From positions 1 through 41,797 of the forward strand of contig JAJXTO010000024.1 of the NCBI GenBank assembly GCA_021783695.1: a stretch of DNA of 41,797 bases, written 5' to 3'. Each line of letters begins with the position of its first letter. The first letter of the stretch is position 1. The translations under genes were made by a program, and so were the position numbers. Source of the stretch: Pseudomonadota bacterium. Lineage in GTDB: Bacteria; Pseudomonadota; Gammaproteobacteria; Burkholderiales; Burkholderiaceae_C. The notes under the pieces are model-generated. The model was not told where the DNA came from, ran no database searches, and saw only the letters and a list, made by a program, of their open reading frames with translations. Of the stretch, positions 41,788 to 41,797 are shown one piece after another.

Positions 41788-41797
41788 GGCGACGGTA

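Overview
The window is a GC-rich, densely coded chromosomal stretch from a motile, LPS-bearing Gram-negative bacterium. Gene content and order (fliOPQR-flhBA, mfd next to ispDF, pcm-rhodanese near waaA/waaC/algC) fit Burkholderiales (beta-proteobacteria). A Thiomonas-like relative is my best guess, from general resemblance only. Most of the sequence is core housekeeping genes. The accessory signals sit in four places: a carbon-storage/fermentation module (7.4-16.5 kb), an orphan Cas3''-type nuclease (23.5-24.4 kb), a pair of Nramp transporters (29.2-31.9 kb), and a gene-free right end with mobile-element-like repeats (41.3-41.8 kb).

Layout. 1-5347 (minus): flagellar export-gate operon fliO-fliP-fliQ-fliR-flhB-flhA, with flhA cut by the window edge. 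5536-7274: yccF, then UDP-glucose 6-dehydrogenase on the other strand. 7392-15969 (plus): a possible FNR-type box followed by class I PHA synthase, a MaoC-hydratase/phosphotransacetylase fusion, acetate kinase, a dihydrolipoamide-dehydrogenase-like flavoprotein and a P-type H+-ATPase-like pump. 15962-16477: a stub of an alpha/beta hydrolase fused to a decayed IS630-type transposase, a deletion scar. 16508-18342 (minus): ispD-ispF-DUF192. The ispD gene carries an in-frame insertion of a palindromic, internally duplicated repeat. 18385-22823 (plus): mfd and serB. 22881-25680: glycine-zipper lipoprotein, a palindromic intergenic structure, the truncated cas3 (HD domain only), and a metC-like lyase.

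25992-28250 (plus): CorC/HlyC-type protein, then trmB. The trmB start codon lies four bases after a textbook intrinsic terminator and overlaps the stop of a short upstream ORF. 28325-31879 (minus): uppP, a divergent Nramp and a canonical mntH. 32078-33095 (plus): pcm-like methyltransferase and rhodanese. 33089-36800 (minus): LPS core operon algC/manB-waaC-waaA, with translationally overlapping starts. 36889-39523 (plus): apaH and an acyl-CoA synthetase, ending in a strong terminator. 39722-41322: xthA (minus) and a secreted DUF4124 protein (plus).

How the parts work together. The PHA/Pta/AckA/H+-ATPase module suggests handling of excess acyl-CoA under oxygen limitation. PhaC stores reduced carbon, Pta-AckA makes ATP from acyl-CoA, and the proton pump can use that ATP to keep the membrane potential. 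This resembles the low-oxygen-activated locus known from Burkholderia. LPS assembly is represented by algC/manB, waaC, waaA, ugd and uppP. I found no CRISPR array, tRNA, rRNA or prophage.
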